Position numbers and translations under genes: made by a program | Part shown: positions 53,505-61,689 of the stretch, one piece after another | Numbering within the stretch: position 1 is the stretch's first letter | Layout: each line of letters opens with the position of its first letter | Notes under the pieces: generated by a model | Told to the model about the DNA's origin: nothing | The model's input: only the letters and a program-made list of their open reading frames with translations | The model's database searches: none | Origin: Tsuneonella deserti | Lineage (GTDB): Bacteria; Pseudomonadota; Alphaproteobacteria; Sphingomonadales; Sphingomonadaceae | DNA: 64,000 bases | Assembly (NCBI RefSeq): GCF_014644315.1 | Contig: NZ_BMKL01000001.1 | Span: forward strand, 1,065,001 to 1,129,000 | Direction of reading: 5' to 3'

Positions 53505-54280
53505 GGCTGATCGATAGCCATTGCCACCTGCAATACAAAGGCCTGGTCGACGATCAGGCGGCAGTGCTCGAGCGCGCGCGCCACGCTGGTGTGAGCGGAA
53601 TGCTCAACATCTCGACCCGCCAGAGCGAGTGGGACGCGGTCATCGCGACCGCCGAGCGCGAGCCTGACGTGTGGGCGAGCGTCGGCATCCATCCTCATGA
53701 GGCCGATGCCCATGCGGATTTGGGCCGGGAGGCGCTGATCGCTGCTTCCAGCCATCCCAGAGTGATAGGCATCGGGGAAACCGGGCTGGACTATTACTAT
53801 GACAAGTCCGACCGCGCAGTGCAGCGTGCCCTTTTCCGTATGCATATCGGCGTCGCGCGCGAAACTGGTTTGCCGATCATAATCCACACCCGCGATGCAG
53901 AAGAAGACACTTTAAGCATACTCGAAGATGAAATGGGGAAGGGCGCCTTCCTGGCTCTGATTCACTGCTTCACAGCTTCGTCCGCATTTGCTCGAAAAGT
54001 CTTGGACCTTGGCCTGACGATATCGCTGTCAGGTATCGTCACGTTCAAAAACGCTGCCGACTTGCAGGAAATCGCCGCAGGACTTCCCGCCCATCGTCTC
54101 CTCGTCGAGACAGACAGTCCGTTTCTCGCGCCGGTTCCGCACCGCGGCCGGGCGTGCGAGCCAGCCTTTGTCCGCGACACTGCTGCATTCGTTGCGCGGC
54201 TACGCGGTGCCACTATCGAAGAACTGGCTGAAACAACGACCAGCAACTTTTTCAATTTGTTCGCGAAAGCTTCCGCGTGA
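53501..54280 (+). CDS. TatD family metal-dependent hydrolase
   Basis: 259 aa TIM-barrel hydrolase. Metal ligands: SHCHLQY (His-x-His), IGETGLDYYY (Glu), HTRDAEEDTL, IHCFTAS and ETDSPFLAPVPHRGRACEPAFV (Asp). TatD/YcfH proteins are 3'-5' exonucleases or deoxyribonucleases; YcfH is the usual partner next to metG/holB. GTG start overlaps the metG stop and the TGA overlaps the next GTG start (GTGA in both). Confidence 0.94.
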   Translation: MRLIDSHCHLQYKGLVDDQAAVLERARHAGVSGMLNISTRQSEWDAVIATAEREPDVWASVGIHPHEADAHADLGREALIAASSHPRVIGIGETGLDYYYDKSDRAVQRALFRMHIGVARETGLPIIIHTRDAEEDTLSILEDEMGKGAFLALIHCFTASSAFARKVLDLGLTISLSGIVTFKNAADLQEIAAGLPAHRLLVETDSPFLAPVPHRGRACEPAFVRDTAAFVARLRGATIEELAETTTSNFFNLFAKASA

Positions 54281-55044
54281 AACTAATCATGCTCGGGTCA
54301 GGCACCTCGACCGGGGTCCCGAGAGTCGGCGGCGATTGGGGGGAGTGCGATCCCGCTGAACCACGCAATCGCCGGACACGTGTATCCATCGTCGTCGAGA
54401 GCAGCGAAGGGAAACGGCTTCTTGTCGACACCTCGCCCGATCTTCGTCACCAGCTCCTCGCAAACGCGATCGACAAGGTCGATGGTGTCTTCTGGACTCA
54501 CGACCACGCCGATCATTGCCATGGTATCGATGACCTGCGGGTCATGCGCTACGACAGGTCGGGGCCTCTGCCCGGCTTTGCCGGCGAAGAGACCGCTCGG
54601 AGACTGCGGGCTCGGTTCAGCTATGTTTTTGCTGGTGAGCATGGTTATCCGACGATCTGCGATCTCAACACGCTTGAGCGATTGAGAATTTTCGCAGGTT
54701 TCGGCGTTGGTCATTGCCTGATGCCGCACGGACCTGCGCGCTCAACCGCGTTCCGCTTCGATGCGGACGGCAAATCAATCGGTTACGCAACGGACTTCAG
54801 CGAGATCGTGCCAGACATGATCGAACTGTTCGACGATGTTGATCTGCTGATCAGCGATTGCCTGCGCCGCCGGCCGCATCCCACGCACGCTCATCTCGAC
54901 ATGGCGCTTGAACTTGCGACGCGCTGCCGTGCCAAGCGTACGGTCTTGACGCATCTCGACAAGAGCATGGATTATCAGTCGTTGGCAGTCGAATTGCCGG
55001 CGGGAGTCCAACCGGGTTATGACGGTCTGGAGATCGTCCTGTGA
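54277..55044 (+). CDS. MBL-fold metallo-hydrolase (PhnP-like)
   Basis: 255 aa metallo-beta-lactamase fold. Metal site WTHDHADHCHGIDDLRVM (HxHxDH), third and later ligands in FAGFGVGHCLMPHGPA, DLLISDCLRR and LTHLDKSMDY. It resembles PhnP-type cyclic phosphodiesterases (GSGTSTGVPRVGGDWGEC at the N-terminus). In this position next to tatD it is a standard alphaproteobacterial gene of uncertain substrate. The GTG start overlaps tatD; the TGA overlaps the 56-aa gene's GTG. Confidence 0.92.
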   Translation: MKLIMLGSGTSTGVPRVGGDWGECDPAEPRNRRTRVSIVVESSEGKRLLVDTSPDLRHQLLANAIDKVDGVFWTHDHADHCHGIDDLRVMRYDRSGPLPGFAGEETARRLRARFSYVFAGEHGYPTICDLNTLERLRIFAGFGVGHCLMPHGPARSTAFRFDADGKSIGYATDFSEIVPDMIELFDDVDLLISDCLRRRPHPTHAHLDMALELATRCRAKRTVLTHLDKSMDYQSLAVELPAGVQPGYDGLEIVL

Positions 55045-55211
55045 CCGATCTTGGCGCGGTCCAGATTGTCGTCTTGCTCGGATGGCTGATCTTGGCCGGA
55101 AGCGCGATCGCCTCATATCGCCTCGGCTGGAAAGAGAATGTGCGTATGGGTCTGACTTGGGCTGGCATCTTCATTGCGGTGGCCTTGGCGTTCTCGCTGG
55201 TCGCCAGATGA
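55041..55211 (+). CDS. 56-aa two-segment membrane protein
   Basis: GTG start overlaps the MBL gene stop (GTGA) and its TGA overlaps the next ATG (ATGA). It reads MTDLGAVQIVVLLGWLI, a first membrane segment to about residue 20, a short loop ASYRLGWKENVRMGL, and a second segment TWAGIFIAVALAFSLVAR. Both overlaps and the clean hydrophobic pattern support translation. A small inner-membrane protein of unknown function. Confidence 0.72.
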   Translation: MTDLGAVQIVVLLGWLILAGSAIASYRLGWKENVRMGLTWAGIFIAVALAFSLVAR

Positions 55212-55264
55212 ACAAGCTCACGGTTCATCCGACTTTACATAATATATATTATCAACCTCAGTGA
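55208..55264 (+). CDS. 18-codon ORF bridging to mazG, possible leader peptide
   Basis: ATG 55208 lies inside the previous stop (ATGA). It encodes MNKLTVHPTLHNIYYQPQ and ends at TGA 55262-55264, which overlaps the mazG GTG (GTGA). It uses TTA, ATA and two TAT codons, which are rare in a high-GC genome, across an AT-rich stretch that includes the ATAATATATATTAT palindrome. It might be a leader peptide whose translation rate sets mazG expression, or just spacer. Confidence 0.45.
   Translation: MNKLTVHPTLHNIYYQPQ
55239..55252. promoter_or_regulatory. 14-bp AT palindrome upstream of mazG
   Basis: ATAATATATATTAT is a perfect palindrome in a window that is otherwise about 64% GC. It lies 9 nt before the mazG GTG and inside the 18-codon ORF. 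It may be an operator, a promoter -10 region or an unstructured ribosome landing site. Confidence 0.5.
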
Positions 55265-56019
55265 CTGGCCAGATCGACCGCCTTCTCGCCATTATGGCTA
55301 TCCTGCGTGGCCCCGATGGCTGCGAATGGGATCGCGAGCAGACCTTCTCGTCGATAGTCCCGCACACTATCGAGGAAGCCTACGAAGTCGCCGACGCTGT
55401 CGAGCGCGGTGATGTGAGTGACCTGCGCGATGAGCTTGGTGATTTGTTGTTTCAGGTCGTCTTCCAGGCGCGTATCGCGGAAGAAGGCGCGTTGTTCACC
55501 TTCGATGACGTGGCCCGCTCGATCGCTGACAAGCTCGAGGAGAGACATCCGCATATCTTTTCCGGTGATCTGCCGGGCCCAGGGTCGCGGGAGGAACGAT
55601 GGGAGGCGCTGAAGGCGTCCGAGCGCGAGAGAAAGGGAGCGACGAGCGCCTTGGATGGCGTGGCGGCCGCGCTACCGGCGCTGATGCGGGCCGATAAGCT
55701 GCAAAAGCGCGCTGCCCGCGTGGGATTCGACTGGCCCGATCGCCGAGGGCCGGCGGACAAGCTGATTGAAGAACTTGAAGAACTCGACCGGGCTACGCTC
55801 TCGGAGCAGATGGAGGAGGCAGGCGATCTGCTGTTCGCTGCCGTCAACGTGGTGCGTGCCTACGGCATTGCTCCGGAGGAGGCCCTTCGGGCGGCCAATT
55901 CCAAGTTCGAGCGACGTTTCCGCGCGATGGAGGAGATCGCAGGTCCGGGCTTCGCCGGGTTATCGCTCGACCAACAGGAAGCGCTGTGGAAGGAGGTCAA
56001 GGAACGCGAAAAGTCATAA
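55261..56019 (+). CDS. mazG: nucleoside triphosphate pyrophosphohydrolase MazG
   Basis: 252 aa, two MazG domains in tandem. Domain 1 (about 1-110) has CEWDREQTFSSIVPHTIEEAYEVADAVERGDVSDLRDELGDLLFQVVFQA with the Glu-x2-Glu...Glu-x2-Asp metal ligands; domain 2 (about 145-250) has LIEELEELDRATLSEQMEEAGDLLFAAVNVVRAYG. It hydrolyses NTPs to NMP and PPi. The GTG start is inside the previous stop (GTGA). It converges on hflX with a 6-nt overlap, so the two genes are convergent, not cotranscribed. Confidence 0.96.
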   Translation: MTGQIDRLLAIMAILRGPDGCEWDREQTFSSIVPHTIEEAYEVADAVERGDVSDLRDELGDLLFQVVFQARIAEEGALFTFDDVARSIADKLEERHPHIFSGDLPGPGSREERWEALKASERERKGATSALDGVAAALPALMRADKLQKRAARVGFDWPDRRGPADKLIEELEELDRATLSEQMEEAGDLLFAAVNVVRAYGIAPEEALRAANSKFERRFRAMEEIAGPGFAGLSLDQQEALWKEVKEREKS

Positions 56020-57333
56020 GGCTTCGTATTGGCCCATCTCCTTGGGATTGAGCCGAACGGCGAGGCGCCGCAGTGGGCCATCAGGACCGGCTCCGGCGTC
56101 CTCCTCTTCCAGCACTTCCCCATGGGCATGCAGCCAGGCGATGCGGCGCCCCTCGCTCGCTGGAAGGACGAACTCGTGGACGTGGGCGTGCTGTGTCAAT
56201 AGCTCGCTTAACCGCTGGAGCAATTCGGGCACTCCCTCGCCGGTTTCGGCCGAGATGACGATTGCAGCCTCATCGCCCGCGGCGGCGCCACGTATTTCGC
56301 GCGCTTCCTCCGGCGAGAGAAGATCGATCTTGTTCCAGATCTCGATAATCCGGATTGCTGAGTCCCCTTCCCGGCCGGTCACGCCGAGATCGCCCAGAAC
56401 CTCCAGCACCTGGGCTTTCTGAGCTGCGGTCGACGGGTTCGCGATGTCTCGCACGTGGAGTATCAGATCCGCGCCCGTAACTTCTTCAAGTGTTGCGCGG
56501 AAGGCGGCGACGAGTTGCGTGGGAAGGTCGGAGATGAAGCCCACCGTGTCGGACAGGATTGCCTTCTCAACACCGGGCAGCGCGACGGCGCGCATAGTTG
56601 GGTCCAGGGTGGCGAAGAGAAGATCCTCCGCCATCACGTCGGCCCCGGTCAGGCGGTTGAACAAGGTAGATTTTCCCGCGTTGGTGTAGCCGACCAGGGC
56701 AATGATCGGCCAAGGCGCCCTGCCCCGGCGATCCCGATGGAGCGCGCGGGTCTTGCGCACGCTTTCGAGCTCCTTGCGCAGCCTGCCCATGCGTTGGCGG
56801 ATCATCCTTCGGTCCGCCTCGATCTGCGTTTCACCCGGTCCGCCGAGAAATCCGAAGCCGCCCCGCTGGCGTTCGAGGTGGGTCCAGGACCGCACCAGCC
56901 GACTCTGCTGGTAATCAAGATGGGCGAGCTCGACCTGCAGCCGCCCTTCCGCGGTAGCAGCTCGCTCTCCGAAGATCTCGAGGATCAGCCCCGTCCGGTC
57001 GATTACCTTGCGCTTGAGCCGGTCCTCGAGATTGCGCTGCTGGATCGGCGTCAGGGCGCCATCCACGACGACCAGTTCGGCATCGTGCTGCTCGCATGCC
57101 GTGGCGATGTTGTCGACTTGACCCGAGCCGAACAGCGTGCCCGGGCGAACCTGCCGGACCGGAATGACGGAAGCGTCGGCAATTACGATGCCGATGGCTT
57201 CGGCCAGGCCGCATGCCTCCTCAAGCCGCGCTTCCGGCTCCAGATCGTGGTGGCGTCCGCGCACATCGGGACACACGACCAAGGCCCGCGCGCCGCGCGA
57301 AACCTCACCCAGCAGGTTCTCGTCGAAGCTCAG
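56014..57333 (-). CDS. hflX: ribosome-associated GTPase HflX, probable CTG start
   Basis: 439 aa if it starts at CTG 57333, which overlaps the hfq stop (CTGA); 422 aa from the first standard start, TTG 57282. Homology-type N-terminus [25 protein letters not shown] supports the longer form, because the TTG would cut the first beta strand. Domain order: ND1/ND2 with [46 protein letters not shown], then the G domain: G1 [16 protein letters not shown]3 LSDTVGFI, G4 IWNKIDLL. It splits stalled ribosomes. See findings on the start codon. Confidence 0.93.
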   Translation of the reverse strand: MSFDENLLGEVSRGARALVVCPDVRGRHHDLEPEARLEEACGLAEAIGIVIADASVIPVRQVRPGTLFGSGQVDNIATACEQHDAELVVVDGALTPIQQRNLEDRLKRKVIDRTGLILEIFGERAATAEGRLQVELAHLDYQQSRLVRSWTHLERQRGGFGFLGGPGETQIEADRRMIRQRMGRLRKELESVRKTRALHRDRRGRAPWPIIALVGYTNAGKSTLFNRLTGADVMAEDLLFATLDPTMRAVALPGVEKAILSDTVGFISDLPTQLVAAFRATLEEVTGADLILHVRDIANPSTAAQKAQVLEVLGDLGVTGREGDSAIRIIEIWNKIDLLSPEEAREIRGAAAGDEAAIVISAETGEGVPELLQRLSELLTQHAHVHEFVLPASEGRRIAWLHAHGEVLEEEDAGAGPDGPLRRLAVRLNPKEMGQYEAL

Positions 57334-57896
57334 TCGCCGTCGCCTTCAAATTCGCCGCTGAGATCCACCAGCGTGGCAGGCTGAATGGTGGAGACTGCAT
57401 GCTTGTAGGCGAGCTGCACGTACCCTTCCCGCTCGAGCAGCATGCAAAAGAGATCGTAAGCCGCGATCTTGCCCTGCAGCATTACGCCGTTGACCAGGAA
57501 CATGGTTACTTGCACCCCGGCCTCGCGCACGCGGCTGAGGAAGACGTCCTGAAGGAGCCTTTGCCTCGCGTTCGAACCCTGGCTTGCGAACTGGCCAGCA
57601 TCGATTGGCTGGCCGGGCATGATCGTGGATACGGCATGCTTGTAAACAAGCTGCGATTGCCCGTCCCGCCGCAGCAGGATCGAGAAATTGTCGAACCAGG
57701 TTACGATACCCTGCAGCTTGACGCCCTTGACCAGAAACATGGTGACCGGGGTCTTGCTCTTGCGCAGCAGGTTGAGGAATGCGTCCTGCAGACTCTGCTG
57801 TTTACCGCCGGCGACAGGCGGCTGCGCTTCAGGCTCTGGAGCTGGGCGAGAGCGCGCGGTGAGCGTGCGGGGGGTGGACACTTGCGTGATCTCCAT
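57330..57896 (-). CDS. hfq: Hfq with two Sm domains in one polypeptide
   Basis: 188 aa from ATG 57896 (ATG 57950 is possible). Domain 1 about residues 35-94 ([18 protein letters not shown] through YKHAVSTI), linker of about 19 residues, domain 2 about 114-173 ([18 protein letters not shown] through YKHAVSTI), and an acidic tail. The usual Hfq is a single ~70-residue chain. Both halves keep the proximal Gln-Asp and YKHA; the rim Arg16/Arg17 equivalents are Arg45-Lys46 in domain 1 but Arg124-Glu125 in domain 2. Three copies could form a pseudo-hexamer. Located between ntrX and hflX; hflX follows with a CTGA overlap. Confidence 0.95.
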   Translation of the reverse strand: MEITQVSTPRTLTARSRPAPEPEAQPPVAGGKQQSLQDAFLNLLRKSKTPVTMFLVKGVKLQGIVTWFDNFSILLRRDGQSQLVYKHAVSTIMPGQPIDAGQFASQGSNARQRLLQDVFLSRVREAGVQVTMFLVNGVMLQGKIAAYDLFCMLLEREGYVQLAYKHAVSTIQPATLVDLSGEFEGDGD

Positions 57897-58026
57897 GTCT
57901 TTTTGGCGACCGCTTTCACGGTTCGCAATCAGGCAGGCGGATGTCCGCATGCCGGTGACCGCGAATATGGAGCGTTCGCCTCAATTCGCAAATGCTTTCG
58001 GCCATTCGCCGTTCCGACGACGAGCC

Positions 58027-59403
58027 CTATTCGTCGTCTCGCCGTTCGCCCATTCCAAGGAGCTTTAGCTTGCGGTGTAATGCCGAGCGCTCCATCCCGA
58101 TGAAACTAGCCGTTTTCGAGATGTTTCCTGAAAAGCGACGGATTTGAATCGCGAGGTATTCCCGCTCGAATGTCTCGCGTGCTTCGCGAAGCGGCACTCC
58201 CATCATCGCCGAAAGTCCAGCGCCCCCGCCCAGACGGCCGCCCGTAACCTCGCTCGGCAGCATGTCCGCCTCGATTGTCGCCAGCCGCTCGCGGGGGGTG
58301 AGGATGACCGTGCGTTCGACCACGTTGCGCAACTGCCGCACGTTCCCGGGCCAGTCGTAAGCTTGCAGCGCGGCGATCGCATCGGCGGAAATTTCCGGCG
58401 GCGGGATGCCTTGCTCGGCCGCATACCGGGTGAAGAAGTGGTTGGCGAGCGCCGGGATGTCGTCGCGCCGTTCCGCCAGGGAGGGGATGGCCACCGGCAC
58501 CACGTTCAGACGGTAGAACAGATCTTCGCGGAAAGTCTTCTGCTCCATCTCGCCCGCAAGGTCACGGGAGGAGGAAGACACGACCCGGACATCGACCGCG
58601 ATCTGGCGATTGCCGCCGACGCGTACAAAGCTCTGCTCGGTCAGCACCCGCAGGATGCGGGCCTGGGTGGACAAGGGCATGTCGGCGACCTCGTCCAGGT
58701 ACAGCGTGCCTCCGTCGGCGAGCTCCAGGAGTCCGGGACGCAGCAGCTTGCCGTCTGCTTCTTCGCCGAACAGTTCCTGTTCGAAGCGTTCGGGCGTGAT
58801 GCGGGCCGAATTGACGATGACGAACGCGGCGTCGGCTCTGTTGCTCCAGGCGTGGAGCAGACGAGCGGCCACTTCCTTGCCCGATCCGCCGGGCCCGCTG
58901 ATCATTACCCTGCTTCCCGTCGTCGCCACGCGTTTCAGCGTTGCGCGCACCGCGTTGATCGCTAGCGAGTTACCGGTGAATTCCTCCCCGCGTGCAAAGC
59001 CTTGGCGCAAGCGGGTGTTTTCGCGCCGCAGCCTTTCGGTCTCCGTGGCGCGCTGGACCAGGAGCAACAGCTTCTCGGCCTCGAACGGCTTCTCGATGAA
59101 GTCCATTGCTCCGCGGCTGACGGCCGACACCGCGGTGTCGATGTTACCGTGCCCGGAGAAGATGATCACAGGCAATTCCGGCTCGCGCTTCTTGATCTCG
59201 TCGAGCACTTCCAGCCCATCCATCGGGCTGCCGTGGAGCCACACATCGAGCAGGACGAGGCTGGGACGGCGCTCGTCTACCGCAGCCAGCGCGCTCGTGC
59301 TGTCTGCGGCGGTGCGGCACTCGTATCCCTCGTCACTAAGAACACCGGCGACGAGTTCGCGGATGTCGCGTTCGTCATCGACGATGAGGATATCGAGCGC
59401 CAT
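58027..59403 (-). CDS. ntrX: nitrogen regulation response regulator NtrX
   Basis: 458 aa. N-terminal receiver: ILIVDDERDIRELV, phosphoacceptor Asp in VLLDVWLHGSPMDG, Lys in FIEKPF. Central AAA+ domain with Walker A ISGPGGSGKEVAAR and Walker B LYLDEVADMP, R-fingers RILRVLTEQSFVRVGGN. C-terminal Fis-type HTH NISKTASFIGMERSALHRKLKLLG. The sigma-54 contact loop GAFTGA is missing (LFGEEADGKLLRPGL instead), so it likely cannot activate sigma-54 promoters itself. It follows ntrY by 22 nt. Confidence 0.95.
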   Translation of the reverse strand: MALDILIVDDERDIRELVAGVLSDEGYECRTAADSTSALAAVDERRPSLVLLDVWLHGSPMDGLEVLDEIKKREPELPVIIFSGHGNIDTAVSAVSRGAMDFIEKPFEAEKLLLLVQRATETERLRRENTRLRQGFARGEEFTGNSLAINAVRATLKRVATTGSRVMISGPGGSGKEVAARLLHAWSNRADAAFVIVNSARITPERFEQELFGEEADGKLLRPGLLELADGGTLYLDEVADMPLSTQARILRVLTEQSFVRVGGNRQIAVDVRVVSSSSRDLAGEMEQKTFREDLFYRLNVVPVAIPSLAERRDDIPALANHFFTRYAAEQGIPPPEISADAIAALQAYDWPGNVRQLRNVVERTVILTPRERLATIEADMLPSEVTGGRLGGGAGLSAMMGVPLREARETFEREYLAIQIRRFSGNISKTASFIGMERSALHRKLKLLGMGERRDDE

Positions 59404-59425
59404 TATGGCCGGTCCTTTCCCGTAT

Positions 59426-61648
59426 TCATTCAGCCGCAGCCGTGTCGGCCGCGAGCGGGTCGCGCGCGAACCGCAGGATCACCCGGGTTCCGCCCCCCGG
59501 CGCCCCGGCGAATGTCATTTCGCCCCCATGTTCCTCGACGATCTTGTTGACGATCGCGAGTCCCAGTCCCGTCCCCTTCTCGCGCGTGGTCACGTAAGGC
59601 TCCACGATGCGCTCGCGGTCCTGGGGCAGCCCCACGCCGTTGTCCTCTACCATGATGGACAGCATTTCCGGGCTCGTCTCCATGGATACGCGGATACGCC
59701 CTCGATAATCCGGCTCCGAGTGGCGTGCCCTCGCCTCGATGGCTTCGACGGCGTTCTTGAGCACGTTCGTCATCGCCTGACCGACCTGATGCCGGTCGCA
59801 GGCAATCTGGAACGCAGTCTCGCTGTCCGACGATAGCCGGAAGTCGATTTCCGGATGGGCCACTTCCTGCAGAAACAGAGCCTGTTTGACGAGATCGTGC
59901 GCATTTTCCGGTCGGAAAACAGGCTTGGGCAAGCGCGCAAAGCTGGAAAACTCATCGACCATTTTCCGCAAATCGCCGACTTGTCGCACGATCGTGCTGG
60001 TCAACTCATCAAACAACTCGCCATCGGTTTCGATCTGCTTGCGATAGCGGCGCCTGAGCCGCTCGGTGGCGAGCTGTATCGGAGTAAGCGGGTTCTTGAT
60101 TTCATGCGCGATGCGCCGGGCGACGTCAGACCACGCGGCCTGACGCTGGTCGAGGATTTGCCGTGTGATATCCTCGAACGTGATGACCCGCCCGTCCGGA
60201 GCAGCAGCTACTTTGACGGCAAGGGTCAGGAGCTCCCCGCCTTTCGTCCAGTTGACGATCCCGCTCGAAAGCCTCGCATCGGCGAGCGCGGCGAATTGCG
60301 GTGCCAGATCCTGGAGATGCGAGCCGCTCGGAACGGGACCTTTCTGCCCCAGAAGCAACACTTGGGCAGCGCTGTTCATCAGCAGGACGCGGCCCGAGTG
60401 ACCCACGGTTACGATGCCCGCGGAGATGGATTCGATGACCGCTTCGATAAATGCGCGGCGTTCCTCCAGCTGCCGGTTCGCCCCTACCAGCGCGGCAGTC
60501 TGTTGCTCTATCTGCGCGGCCATCCTGTTGAACGCCCGGTTCAGCATTCCGATTTCGTCGGGCCCGGTGCGGCCCTCGACGCGCACGGCGAAGTTGCCCG
60601 CCCCCACCTTGCGCGCGGCCACCACGAGTTCGGTAAGAGGCTCGACCTGCCGGTCGGCGAATCTTAGCGCGAACCAGACTGCAAGCCCGACCAGGGCGAG
60701 GCTCACAAACAGTAGCGCAAGGTTGAAACGCAACTGCAGAGCGCGGGCGCGATTGGTCAACTGGTCGTACCCCGTCGCGACCGCGAGTGCGTTCTGCCAC
60801 AGGCTGAAGCCGGAGGATTCAGTATTGCGGGCCGTGTACAGATACACCCCGGCCTTTGCATCGACCGGGACCATCGCCTCGAACCGCGTCGGGTTTCCGG
60901 TAACAACCACCGGTTCTCCCTGTTGCAGCTGGGGTAGCGCTTTTCGCGCGAAGGAGAGCGGCTCATTGCCGACCTGCAAATTGGCCACGGCCGCCGTGCG
61001 GATTGCCCCGTTGGGCAAGAGCTGCAGGATCGCGGATTCGTTAAGGTCGCGCGCGGCGAGCTGCTGGCCGTAAAGATCCGAGAACAACGGATCCGTGAGC
61101 TTCATGTTGCCAAGGTAATAGCCAACGTCGGCCGCCATCGAGATGCTGTGCTGGCTGACCTGCGACTGGTTCTGCTCGTAGTATCCCCGCGCCAGGTTGT
61201 TCGCGTCCTCCATCACGCTGCGCGAGTTGGCAGAGAACCAGAAGTCGACGCCGGACTGGAACAGGAATGCGGCAAAGGCAGCCACGAGCAGCGTCGGCAC
61301 CGCGGCGACCAGCGAGAAGAAGAACACCAGCCGAACATGCAGCCGTGCAGTGCTGCCTTCGGCCCTGCGCAACGCGAGCCGGCGGCCGAACAGCACCATC
61401 ATGGCCATCGCGGGAATCAGGGTCCCGATGACCAGGACCGCGACCTGTTGCGAAGGGAGCAGTTGCCCGTCCGGCGGCGCGCTGGTGAAAGTGTACCAGG
61501 TGGTCCACACCATCGCCAGGAACGCGACAGCCGCGACGACTTCGAGGATCAGATAAAAGTTCGCCCGCCGGCTCGCGACAAGGAAACGCCGCCACAACCG
61601 GGGGCTGCGGCGGGAACTCCTGTGTGGAAGGGGCTGCGACAGAGCCAT
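59426..61648 (-). CDS. ntrY: sensor histidine kinase NtrY
   Basis: 740 aa. Three N-terminal membrane segments (about 30-50, 70-90, 110-130), a periplasmic region of about 180 residues, a fourth segment (about 305-325: LALLFVSLALVGLAVWFAL), HAMP, PAS (about 400-500), HisKA with the phosphoacceptor ARRIAHEIKNPLTPIQLATERL, and HATPase with NVLKNAVEAIEA, DNGVGLP, GTGLGLAIV. Membrane-bound partner of NtrX in nitrogen or redox sensing. It is the third gene of the ntrBCYX run. Confidence 0.96.
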   Translation of the reverse strand: MALSQPLPHRSSRRSPRLWRRFLVASRRANFYLILEVVAAVAFLAMVWTTWYTFTSAPPDGQLLPSQQVAVLVIGTLIPAMAMMVLFGRRLALRRAEGSTARLHVRLVFFFSLVAAVPTLLVAAFAAFLFQSGVDFWFSANSRSVMEDANNLARGYYEQNQSQVSQHSISMAADVGYYLGNMKLTDPLFSDLYGQQLAARDLNESAILQLLPNGAIRTAAVANLQVGNEPLSFARKALPQLQQGEPVVVTGNPTRFEAMVPVDAKAGVYLYTARNTESSGFSLWQNALAVATGYDQLTNRARALQLRFNLALLFVSLALVGLAVWFALRFADRQVEPLTELVVAARKVGAGNFAVRVEGRTGPDEIGMLNRAFNRMAAQIEQQTAALVGANRQLEERRAFIEAVIESISAGIVTVGHSGRVLLMNSAAQVLLLGQKGPVPSGSHLQDLAPQFAALADARLSSGIVNWTKGGELLTLAVKVAAAPDGRVITFEDITRQILDQRQAAWSDVARRIAHEIKNPLTPIQLATERLRRRYRKQIETDGELFDELTSTIVRQVGDLRKMVDEFSSFARLPKPVFRPENAHDLVKQALFLQEVAHPEIDFRLSSDSETAFQIACDRHQVGQAMTNVLKNAVEAIEARARHSEPDYRGRIRVSMETSPEMLSIMVEDNGVGLPQDRERIVEPYVTTREKGTGLGLAIVNKIVEEHGGEMTFAGAPGGGTRVILRFARDPLAADTAAAE

Positions 61649-61689
61649 CGTTGCCGCGTTACAACGGCCCTGTTGCAGGTTTGCAAGCC

